The notes beneath the pieces were generated by a model. That model saw nothing but the letters and a program-made list of their open reading frames with translations, ran no database searches and was not told the origin of the DNA. Position numbers and translations under genes: made by a program. From contig NZ_KB893625.1 of assembly GCF_000374125.1 (NCBI RefSeq), positions 879,961 through 943,960 of the forward strand: a stretch of 64,000 nt of DNA. The letters are read 5' to 3'. Of the stretch, positions 17,428-25,979 are shown in pieces. Each line of letters opens with the position of its first letter. The first letter of the stretch is position 1. Source of the DNA: Niabella aurantiaca DSM 17617 (GTDB taxonomy: Bacteria; Bacteroidota; Bacteroidia; Chitinophagales; Chitinophagaceae).

Positions 17428-18330
17428 ATGAATAGATATTTTATCCTCATAGTAGCGGTGCTGCTGCTCTCTTCCTGCCAGAAGCGTTATGAGCTTGTCA
17501 CAATGGACACGGTTGCCGTTCAGCTGGAGAAGGACACTTATGCCGTAGGCGATACGGTTCGTTTTTTGATTAGCGGCAATCCGGACAATATGGTTTTTTG
17601 GTCCGGTGTACCCGGACATGTGTATGAATACCGCAACAGGACTTTTACGGAGGGCAATGTTCTTTCCCTTAATTTTAAAAGTTATTCTCAATATGGCCAG
17701 GTAGATCAGACCAATCTGAAAGTACTGGTATCAAATGATTTCACCGGGATCTATGATTCTGCGAATATTCGTTCGGCCACGTGGAATGATATTACCGACC
17801 GTGCTGTCCTGTCATCGGGAGCCGATCAGACCCCGTCCGGAGAGATCAGCCTGGATGATTTTGCTTCGGCCAATAAGCCGATTGCAATCGCCTTCCGCTA
17901 TGTTACTTCAGTAGTAAAGCCGGCTACCACTCAAAACAGGTGGGTGCTGCGGTCATTTGATCTTAACAGCACCAACGCGGATGGAGACGTATCGTTACTG
18001 GCCAGTATGTCCACTGCGGGATGGACTTCCCGGAGTTTTGCAGGCACGTCATCAAACTGGGCAATCTCATCGTCTCAGTTGATCACTACAAGAAATTTTG
18101 CCGAACTGGATGATGACTGGGTGATCACCCGGCAATTCAATCCTAATAAAGTGTCGCCGGACCGGGGTGTTGCCATTAAGAACATTTCAGAAAATTTATC
18201 TGAATATACGGCCGTATATGACCGGCCCGGCGTCTTCAGGGTAACATTTGTTGTTACCAATGCAAATGTCAAAAGCCAGGTATCGGCAATAAAGGAATTT
18301 GATCTGCACATTACACCAACCCAGCAATAA
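17428..18330 (+). CDS. DUF5017-like surface lipoprotein (PUL-A)
   Basis: 300 residues with lipobox LLSSC (Cys17). The N-terminal domain (TVAVQLEKDTYAVGDTVRFL, then GNPDNMVFWSGVPGHVYEYR) is an immunoglobulin/PKD-like fold with the FWSG..G..Y pattern I associate with DUF5017 proteins, which sit directly after SusD in many PULs and act as SusE/SGBP-like surface glycan-binding proteins. The C-terminal half is beta-rich. Position after SusC/SusD with a 34-base gap supports this role. The ligand is unknown. Confidence 0.75.
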   Translation: MNRYFILIVAVLLLSSCQKRYELVTMDTVAVQLEKDTYAVGDTVRFLISGNPDNMVFWSGVPGHVYEYRNRTFTEGNVLSLNFKSYSQYGQVDQTNLKVLVSNDFTGIYDSANIRSATWNDITDRAVLSSGADQTPSGEISLDDFASANKPIAIAFRYVTSVVKPATTQNRWVLRSFDLNSTNADGDVSLLASMSTAGWTSRSFAGTSSNWAISSSQLITTRNFAELDDDWVITRQFNPNKVSPDRGVAIKNISENLSEYTAVYDRPGVFRVTFVVTNANVKSQVSAIKEFDLHITPTQQ

Positions 18331-18347
18331 AAGGATTTATTTTGAAT

Positions 18348-20963
18348 ATGGGTAAAACATTTCAATATTATTTGCTTCTTTTAACCACGGCGCTTACGGT
18401 GCACAGCACCACCTCGCTGGGCCAGAATAAAGACCTGCTTCAACTGAAAAATAAAAATCTGCAGGTAAGCTGGAGCCGGGGCAGGGAGGGATATGCGATT
18501 CAGGAATTGAAGGTCTTTACGGGGAATGACTGGTACCGGTTTCCCGAGCCGCTTGGCCGATATACCCTTCTTTATTCTCCTGAAAAGCCCGATACTGCGG
18601 CATTGCGCGTTACGGATGAACATGGAAAAGTCATTTCTTTTCCGGAGCCCGAATACAGGTATCTGATAGGGAAGTGGAGGGAGAGTACGTCTGCCGTTGC
18701 ATTGAACCAGGCAGGAACGGCGTATTCTTTTTACCCTGGCACCGGCATATCCCGGGGGGATGCGCTTGTGTTTAAAAACACGAATGCGATTGCTTTTACA
18801 GAATCGGTATGGCAGCCGGATGCGGCAAATGGTAACGATATTGTGGTCCGTTTTTGTGTAAAGGCACGCAGGAATGGTTATTTTTCGATAGCTACGCCTA
18901 CCCTGGTAAACGGGGACGCCCGCCGTTTTCAATGGGCGGTGATCCCGGGTATCTTACAGGGGAGCAGCGTGAACCACAATTTTGTGGATGCATATGCTTA
19001 TGGCCACGGGGTTCCGGACAGGCCGGTGGTTGCGCGGGAACGGACTGCTTCCGCATTGACTTCCTTATTAACGAATAAAGATGGCATTACGCTTGCCGTA
19101 ACTGCCGCTCCCGGTACGGGGCGGGATCCCTGGATCAAAGACCGGTCTACACAAAGTGACTGGCTGCTGGGGTTGTCGCTGATGAACCGGGAACGGGCGC
19201 TGACCCCTACCTTATACCATCCCGTCCTGGGAGAAAAGTATTCCTATCTGAAAGCAGGGGACAGCGTTGTGTTTCATTTCCGCTATACCATCCGGAAGGC
19301 AGACTGGTACACCGTATATCAGCATGTTGTAAATGACGTTTTTTCATTTGACAGGTTCCTGTCCTTAAAGCAAACGCGTCAATCCCTTTCTGACAGGGTG
19401 CTGCGGCTTTTGCAATATGTGAAGCATGACAGCACTTCCAGGTGGAGGACATTTGAATATAATGGGCTCACCATTGGAGCACAGGAATACCTGGGGGGTG
19501 TTTACGAATCCAGGAAGGATGCCATAAAAAATGCAGACTACGGCGCCATGTGGATGATGGCCGATATGACGGGGGATGCCGTTTTAAAAGATCAGCGGTT
19601 GCCGTATGCCTTGAATTTTAAACGTGCCCAGCAGCAATTAATAGATCCTTTCTTCAGAGGCGCTGCTGCCGGTCAGTATTACCTGCATGGCAGCAAACGC
19701 TTTACCGAAGAGTGGGGGCCTTATACAGAGCCGATCGCCACTACGTATTATTTGCTGATCGATGCGGGAAATATCCTGCTGTTCGACCCCGGGCACCCGG
19801 AATTGAAAAAAGAATTGCGCCTGGCCGCGGATTGGCTGCTGGGCAAAATGCATCCGGAGGGCTATTGGGAAATTGCGTATGACAATGCCACTCATAAACC
19901 TTTGTTCCGGGATGAACGTGATTACAGGCCTACATTTTACGGTCTGCTGGTTGCATACAGGATATTGAAGGATAAAAAGTTCCTGACGGGCGCGATCAAA
20001 GGAGCTGACTGGTTTGTTAAAAACGCGGTTGATAAGGGCTATTTTCTGGGGGTATGCGGCGATACCCGTTTTGCCCCGGATTTTGCAACGGGGCAGAGCG
20101 CGCAGGCCTTACTGGACCTGTTTGAGGTTACCGGCATGCAGCAATACAAAGAAGCTGCTTTAAAAGTAGCCCGCTTCTATACCACATCGGTTTATACGCA
20201 CCCGGTTCCGTCCGTTAAAGTAAAAAAAGTAAAGGGGAGGGAAGTAAAGGACTGGGAGATCAGCCAGGCAGGATTGAGTTTTGAGCATGGGGGCATCATT
20301 GGGTCTGCCAATACCCACGGGCCGATATTGCTGGCCAGTCACGCCGGCATGTTTGTCCGGCTATACCGGTTAACAAAAGACCGCTTGTTCCTGAATATGG
20401 CACGGGCCGCGGCCTGGGGAAGAGATGCCTTTATTGATCCGCAGACAGGGGTGGCGTCGTATTACTGGAATGGAATGAACAACGGTGCAGGCCCTTTTCC
20501 ACATCACGCATGGTGGCAAATAGGATGGATCATGGATTATCTGATCTCCGAAGCAGATATACGTTCAAACGGGCAGATCACTTTTCCGGCCGGGTTTATT
20601 GCACCCAAAGTGGGACCCCATCAAGCATATGGGTTTAAAAGCGGAACTATTTTTGGTACACCGGCAAAGCTGGTTTTAAAAGAAGGGAGCATCCATATGG
20701 ACAACCCTTATATAGAAACGCTGACGGCGGTCAGTGATGATCAAAGAAGCTGTTTCTTCATATTGCAGAATAATAACATCCATGAACAATCAGTAAATAT
20801 CTCCATCGATTTTTCTAAACTGTTTGCCGATGAGGCCGCCCCGGTATCTTCGATCGAATTATACAATAATGACGGCCGATATACTAAAATAAAGAAGGGC
20901 GGAAAACTTAAAGTGCATATCGGCCCGTGTGGTCTTAAAGCTATAAAAGTAAACACGAAATAG
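18348..20963 (+). CDS. Large secreted protein, paralogue 1 of an unassigned putative glycan-active family
   Basis: 871 residues from the ATG at 18348, with a signal peptide ending near TTSLGQ. After a beta-rich N-terminal half (to about 330) the protein becomes a helical-repeat domain typical of an alpha/alpha toroid (AADWLLGKMHPEGYWEIAYD, GADWFVKNAVDKGYFLGVCG, ALLDLFEVTGMQQYKEAALK), then a short beta C-terminal domain. It shares with the genes at 21132 and 25980 the pattern W-x-[IVL]-S-x-x-G-L-x-x-E (here residues 636-646, Glu646) and a following R-L-x-x-x-T-K block. Toroid enzymes include polysaccharide lyases and unsaturated-uronyl hydrolases, so a carbohydrate-cleaving role is inferred. 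I cannot assign a CAZy family. Confidence 0.7.
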   Translation: MGKTFQYYLLLLTTALTVHSTTSLGQNKDLLQLKNKNLQVSWSRGREGYAIQELKVFTGNDWYRFPEPLGRYTLLYSPEKPDTAALRVTDEHGKVISFPEPEYRYLIGKWRESTSAVALNQAGTAYSFYPGTGISRGDALVFKNTNAIAFTESVWQPDAANGNDIVVRFCVKARRNGYFSIATPTLVNGDARRFQWAVIPGILQGSSVNHNFVDAYAYGHGVPDRPVVARERTASALTSLLTNKDGITLAVTAAPGTGRDPWIKDRSTQSDWLLGLSLMNRERALTPTLYHPVLGEKYSYLKAGDSVVFHFRYTIRKADWYTVYQHVVNDVFSFDRFLSLKQTRQSLSDRVLRLLQYVKHDSTSRWRTFEYNGLTIGAQEYLGGVYESRKDAIKNADYGAMWMMADMTGDAVLKDQRLPYALNFKRAQQQLIDPFFRGAAAGQYYLHGSKRFTEEWGPYTEPIATTYYLLIDAGNILLFDPGHPELKKELRLAADWLLGKMHPEGYWEIAYDNATHKPLFRDERDYRPTFYGLLVAYRILKDKKFLTGAIKGADWFVKNAVDKGYFLGVCGDTRFAPDFATGQSAQALLDLFEVTGMQQYKEAALKVARFYTTSVYTHPVPSVKVKKVKGREVKDWEISQAGLSFEHGGIIGSANTHGPILLASHAGMFVRLYRLTKDRLFLNMARAAAWGRDAFIDPQTGVASYYWNGMNNGAGPFPHHAWWQIGWIMDYLISEADIRSNGQITFPAGFIAPKVGPHQAYGFKSGTIFGTPAKLVLKEGSIHMDNPYIETLTAVSDDQRSCFFILQNNNIHEQSVNISIDFSKLFADEAAPVSSIELYNNDGRYTKIKKGGKLKVHIGPCGLKAIKVNTK

Positions 20964-21131
20964 TGGCGGTCCGGAATATTGATGGTGTTGTGCGCAAATA
21001 AATTTTTCACAGTATGAATGGCGGCATCCGGCCGCTTAAGAATAGCGTTTTCTTACCGGAAGATTTGTTGAGGACCGGGAGAAAAAAGCTATAAGCATTC
21101 ATTCGGGAACAGAGATAAGCGATCAAAAAAA

Positions 21132-24100
21132 ATGTCAGTCATTTACAAAATATGGGCTTTGTTAGCGGTCTTCTGCCTTAGTAAGCAAACCCTGCTTTCA
21201 CAAAATGATGTGTACCTGCTGGAAGCGGAAAGCTTTCAGTTCAAAGGTAAATGGATCACCGAGCGGGATAAGAACTGCCTGAATGGGTCTTTATTAAAAT
21301 GCATCGGTGGTGAAAACGACCGGCTGTTGGACGCATTGAGCGTTCTGACCATAAAAGAAACAGGTACCTATACGGTTTGGATGCGAACCCCCGATTTTGC
21401 AGACAGGCCATCTACCCGGCAAATACAGCTATCAGTTGGCAGCCAGCTGATGGATCGTGCGGGGAAACATGGGAAAACAGGTTTTTACTGGGAAAGGGTA
21501 GGCTCCGTAAACCTGCGGCAAAAAGAAATTTTACTGCGGCTGCACAATTTTAATTACGGGCGTTGTGATGCTGTTTTACTGACAAAAGATGCGGCAGTTG
21601 ATCCGAACAGTTTGTCGTTGGTCCAATTGGCAAAATGGCGGAAAAAACCGGCAGCGCAGCCTGTGTATGCGGATACACCGGACCGTTCAAGCGCCTATCT
21701 GCCGGTAACCGGTAAAGACACCGTTGTTGCATCCATCGAAAAGCACAATATACGCCTGGCTTTTGTAAAAGCTGCGGCGGCGAAAAATGCAATTGCCTGC
21801 CGAACGGAGGTGAAGGTCAATGGCCAATGGCGTCGCTTTCCCGGAGGGTTGGAGGATCATAAGATCTTCTTATTATATGCAGACAGTACATCGCTGTCGT
21901 TCAGCAAATACTTTCCTTCCTGGAACAGTAAGAAACGGCAAAGCTATTTTGTATTCGACGGCGCCAGGCAGCCTGTTGTAGCCGATGGCGATGATTTGGA
22001 CCCTTTTAAAGCGGCGGATCTGAGCGAGGCCATACCCGTGGCGGTGCAGCAGGCAGATAAAGAGACCATCGCCGTTCATTACGTTACCCGTAATCATTCC
22101 GCCATTACCGGTTATTGGACCGTTTCGGAAAAAGGGTACCATTTAAACGTACGGCTGGTGTGTAAAACCGCCCGCGCCGGTTATTATAGTATGGCGGTTG
22201 CTGCATTCAGACCTGTTGCGGAAGCAGACCTGGGCAACGTAATGTTACCGCCGATGTATCAGTATAAAAGAGTACCCCCCAAACCGCAAATGCTTACCTC
22301 TTCTATGATGCAGCAGCCCCTGGCAATTACGGAAGCGCTTTTGAATGATCAGAAATGGGCCGTATTTATTAGCGGCGGCAACGCTATATTACCAAAAGAC
22401 TGGGGAACTGCGGCGAATGCCACCATTGGCTTTTCGATCAAAAATCAGAAAAATGAGATCCAGCCGGTAGCGTTTGCACCGGTACTTGGAATGAAGGATT
22501 CCTGGTATGCAGCAAACGGATATATCGATAAAAGCTTTACACTTGGCCTGATGGCGGCAGGGTGGGAGCCGGCGCTTACCTATATTTCAGACAGTGTATT
22601 TAAGGTGACGGACTACCGCCGTCAAACACAGGTGTCGCTTACCAATACGGTCTTTAATATGATCGACCTGATCAATAATGATGCATATGGCGGATGGAGT
22701 GCAAAGCTTAAAGGTTTTTATGATATCGAAGGCAATCCGGAGACCGCACCTACGGTTGTTAATGCAACGCCGCTGGTGACCATGTCCCTTGCGGCCTTAA
22801 CCAACAGCGAACAGCTGTATCTGACACGCGCATTGCCGGTTATCGAATATACACTTTCGAGAAGCGGTTACCGGTGGGCTACGGATATTGTTCCGACGGC
22901 TTACAATAACACCCTGAAAACGTTGGAATTAAACCCCTTTCGATCGCAGTTCACTACGTCCTATTACGCTGGGCTGGATCGTTTACTTGGCGGGCTCAAT
23001 CCGTGGTTAAAGGAGATTGCGTTGCCAGGTGATCATCTCCGGCAGGCTACGGGCTATTCTACAAAGTTCATTCCCTGGATAGCCGCTTTATCAGCTTACA
23101 AGCTCACCGGTGCAACCAGATGGCTTGATTCGGCAAAGACTGGTGCGGATCAGTTTATCCGTCAGCAAGTCTATGTCAATACGAAAACGCCGCTGAGCCC
23201 AACGCCTTTTTATAACGCGTCTTTTTACGGCCCGTGGTGGAACCTGCTGGACCTCTATGAAATTACAAAGGATAAAAAGTACCTGGATGCGGCGGCCTAT
23301 GGAAGCTTCTTTACCATTGCGGGCGTCCGGTCTTACCCTGCAGTAAAAGACAGCCTGATGGTGATTCACCCGGCTGGCAGGTTTGATGGCAATGACCGTA
23401 TCTGGTGGAAGGGGAAACAGCAATACCGGCTGGGTTTTCCGAGAGTGCAGGACGACGCCCGGGAAAAGAAGGTTCCCGGCTGGCTGGTATCGCCCGTGGG
23501 GTTGGGATTTGAACAACCCTCAACCTATTATCTTACGGCAAAAGGGAAAAACGTGAGGCCGGTATTTATGAGTAGCTGGGCCCCCCATTTATTGCGGCTG
23601 TTCCAATACACAAAGAATAAGATTCATGAGACTTATGCCCGTAACGCGGTGATCGGCCGGTTCACCAATTATCCCGGATATTATGCTACCGGTTTTACCG
23701 ATATCACCATGCAGCCGGATTTTCCTTATAAAGGACCCGACGTGAGCTCTATTTATTACCACCATATTCCTCCGCACCTGGCGTTCTCCCTGGATTACCT
23801 GATCACAGAAATGATACAACGGGCTAACGGGAATGTTGCATTTCCATACAGCAACCAGGAAGGGTTTGTATGGTTCGCCAATCGGATTTATGGAGGGGGC
23901 AAAGGCATGATCTTTGGCGACAAAGAAGCATCGTTATGGCTTAAAAAAGGGCTAATAGAAATCCAGAATCCGGCAATCAATTATGTTACGGCAGTTTCAA
24001 AGGACCGGCTATGGATACTGGTTTCCAGCGAAGCGCAAAAGGACGAACGGATAACGATCGGCTGGAATGCCAATGCAGGTACCGCGGCTAAAGGACCTTG

Positions 24101-24533
24101 CGCTATTTATGATGCACAGAATGTCCGGGAAGATCTTTCCTTTGAGAACTATCGTGTTTCGACAACCGTTCCGGCTAAAGGATTCAGGGCCATAAGTGTT
24201 CCTCTTGCTGCTTCCAGACCCAACACGGGCTATACGGCGTTGAAACAGGGCATGCAGGTCGTGGATGCGGGAGCACCCTGGGGAAAAGTTTTTTTGTTCC
24301 GTATCCGGTCTCCCTTTGGCTGGGATTCAGTTTATGGTTTTGCGGAAACCAGTCCTTTGAACGGGGCAGAGGTCCGTATAAGCTGCAACGGGCAAATGCA
24401 AACGATACCGGCATATCCTTACGAGTGGAGCTTTTACAAAATAAAAATGGAAGACGCGGCCAATATCTCCATTACGCTCAAAGACGCGCAGGGGAAAATA
24501 AAAACAGAAAAAATTGTACTAGATGGGAATTAA
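21132..24533 (+). CDS. Large secreted protein with N-terminal CBM-like domain, paralogue 2 of the unassigned family
   Basis: 1133 residues, signal peptide to about LLSQ (24). Residues 27-155 resemble a CBM6/35-type beta-sandwich (VYLLEAESF at the start, GTYTVWMRT, WERVGSVNL), which the two paralogues lack. A beta-rich middle region (about 200-480) is followed by an alpha/alpha-type helical region and a beta C-terminal tail with an extra domain (about 1030-1133). The shared motif W-x-[IVL]-S-x-x-G-L-x-x-E is at 784-794 (Glu794), followed by LLRLFQYTKNK. It overlaps the next gene by 11 bases. Inferred to bind and cleave a complex glycan outside the cytoplasm; family unassigned. Confidence 0.7.
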   Translation: MSVIYKIWALLAVFCLSKQTLLSQNDVYLLEAESFQFKGKWITERDKNCLNGSLLKCIGGENDRLLDALSVLTIKETGTYTVWMRTPDFADRPSTRQIQLSVGSQLMDRAGKHGKTGFYWERVGSVNLRQKEILLRLHNFNYGRCDAVLLTKDAAVDPNSLSLVQLAKWRKKPAAQPVYADTPDRSSAYLPVTGKDTVVASIEKHNIRLAFVKAAAAKNAIACRTEVKVNGQWRRFPGGLEDHKIFLLYADSTSLSFSKYFPSWNSKKRQSYFVFDGARQPVVADGDDLDPFKAADLSEAIPVAVQQADKETIAVHYVTRNHSAITGYWTVSEKGYHLNVRLVCKTARAGYYSMAVAAFRPVAEADLGNVMLPPMYQYKRVPPKPQMLTSSMMQQPLAITEALLNDQKWAVFISGGNAILPKDWGTAANATIGFSIKNQKNEIQPVAFAPVLGMKDSWYAANGYIDKSFTLGLMAAGWEPALTYISDSVFKVTDYRRQTQVSLTNTVFNMIDLINNDAYGGWSAKLKGFYDIEGNPETAPTVVNATPLVTMSLAALTNSEQLYLTRALPVIEYTLSRSGYRWATDIVPTAYNNTLKTLELNPFRSQFTTSYYAGLDRLLGGLNPWLKEIALPGDHLRQATGYSTKFIPWIAALSAYKLTGATRWLDSAKTGADQFIRQQVYVNTKTPLSPTPFYNASFYGPWWNLLDLYEITKDKKYLDAAAYGSFFTIAGVRSYPAVKDSLMVIHPAGRFDGNDRIWWKGKQQYRLGFPRVQDDAREKKVPGWLVSPVGLGFEQPSTYYLTAKGKNVRPVFMSSWAPHLLRLFQYTKNKIHETYARNAVIGRFTNYPGYYATGFTDITMQPDFPYKGPDVSSIYYHHIPPHLAFSLDYLITEMIQRANGNVAFPYSNQEGFVWFANRIYGGGKGMIFGDKEASLWLKKGLIEIQNPAINYVTAVSKDRLWILVSSEAQKDERITIGWNANAGTAAKGPCAIYDAQNVREDLSFENYRVSTTVPAKGFRAISVPLAASRPNTGYTALKQGMQVVDAGAPWGKVFLFRIRSPFGWDSVYGFAETSPLNGAEVRISCNGQMQTIPAYPYEWSFYKIKMEDAANISITLKDAQGKIKTEKIVLDGN

Positions 24534-25944
24534 GCAATACCAGTTTTGTAAAATGGTGCTCGGGTTGGTGCTGCTGTTCATAACAGCTGGAGGCAATGCA
24601 CAAACGGCTTCGGATGCCGATAAGATTGCTGCATCACAGTCGGGGGCTTCACCGCTGTTATTCAATGCCAGCATAAAAGAAATTCCATTGATCTCAGGGG
24701 GAAGCTTTTTTAATCCGGCGGAATGTACTGTCAGAAAAGGATTGCCCACTTTTTTTCGAAAACTGGATGGCCGGAAGCCGGTAACCGTTGCCTTTATCGG
24801 CGGAAGTATTACACAGGGTAATTATTGTTACCGTTTGCAAACAGCTAAATATTTGCAAACGACCTATGCACGGGTACCTTTTACCTGGATCAATGCCGGT
24901 GTATCCGGAACAGGTACCGATTTGGGCGCTTTCCGGTTAAAAGAGCAGGTCCTGGCTTTCAGACCGGACCTCATATTTATTGAGTTTGCCGTAAACGGAG
25001 CCTACCAGGATGGTATGGAAGGCATGATCCAGCAGGTGATAAAGAACAATCCTGAAACCGATATCTGCCTTGTGTATACCATTCTGACCGGGCAAACGCG
25101 GTTCTACCAGGAAGGAACCGTACCGGAGAACATCCGGCGGTTGGAAAAGCTGGCGGATCATTACGGCCTGCCCTCGGTTCATTTGGGTATGGAAGCCGCA
25201 ACGCTTGAAAAAGAAGGCCGGCTGGTATGGAAAGGGGCGCAGGAGGAAGCGGGAAAGATCTTGTTTTCCAATGACGGCATTCATCCCTTGCGGGCGGGTG
25301 GAAATCTTTATGCGGCAGCCATTGCCAGGGGCTTTGCAAAGATGGAAAATCAAAAAGAGCCATTTCGGCACGTGCTGAAAGCCCCGTTAATAACGGCGGT
25401 TTGGGAGAATGCCCGGATGTACGATCCAAAGGATATCGCAACGTTCGACAGTCATTGGAAGATGATCAACACGGGTGATTCGCCATTTTTGAAAAAGTTC
25501 TCGAACTGGTTTAAGGATGTCGCCTACGCCGAAAGCGCTGGTGCATCCTTTAGCTTCAGCTTTAAGGGGGATCTGTTTGGTTTTTTTGATATTGGCGGAC
25601 CGGAGGTTGGGCAATTGGAGTTTGAGATTGACGGCAAGCCGGTGCAGCTTGTGAAACGAACAATACCTGGCTTTACCTGCTATGAAGCCTCCGGAAGCGG
25701 GGGGGATAAAGCCTTGAACCGGTTTAATGTTTATTGCAATAACCGGTACCGGGGGCAGCACGACCTTATATTACTAAAGCCGGGCGTGCACCATGTTACC
25801 GTACGCATATCCCGGGAGAAAGCCGACAAAAAATCGATCCTGATCGCGGCCAGGTCTGAAGACATTGACCGGAATCCGGAAAAATATGACCGGACGGCTG
25901 TTTATATCGGCCGGATCTTATTACGGGGAAAGCCATTGAAATAA
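24523..25944 (+). CDS. Secreted SGNH/GDSL-type hydrolase (probable carbohydrate esterase)
   Basis: 473 residues from the ATG at 24523, overlapping the previous gene; the ATG at 24553 would also keep the signal peptide (MVLGLVLLFITAGGNAQ). The SGNH blocks are clear: FIGGSITQG with Ser95, the Gly of AGVSGTG, Asn158 in EFAVNGA and the Asp251/His254 pair in FSNDGIHPL. The C-terminal 200 residues form a beta-rich extension (SFSFSFKGDLFGFFDIGGPE) that may bind sugar. Sitting between two putative glycan-active genes, it most likely removes acyl groups, such as acetyl, from the PUL-A substrate. Confidence 0.85.
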   Translation: MGIKQYQFCKMVLGLVLLFITAGGNAQTASDADKIAASQSGASPLLFNASIKEIPLISGGSFFNPAECTVRKGLPTFFRKLDGRKPVTVAFIGGSITQGNYCYRLQTAKYLQTTYARVPFTWINAGVSGTGTDLGAFRLKEQVLAFRPDLIFIEFAVNGAYQDGMEGMIQQVIKNNPETDICLVYTILTGQTRFYQEGTVPENIRRLEKLADHYGLPSVHLGMEAATLEKEGRLVWKGAQEEAGKILFSNDGIHPLRAGGNLYAAAIARGFAKMENQKEPFRHVLKAPLITAVWENARMYDPKDIATFDSHWKMINTGDSPFLKKFSNWFKDVAYAESAGASFSFSFKGDLFGFFDIGGPEVGQLEFEIDGKPVQLVKRTIPGFTCYEASGSGGDKALNRFNVYCNNRYRGQHDLILLKPGVHHVTVRISREKADKKSILIAARSEDIDRNPEKYDRTAVYIGRILLRGKPLK

Positions 25945-25979
25945 AATAATAATAGCAGGAGAAAAATAAAGACCGAATT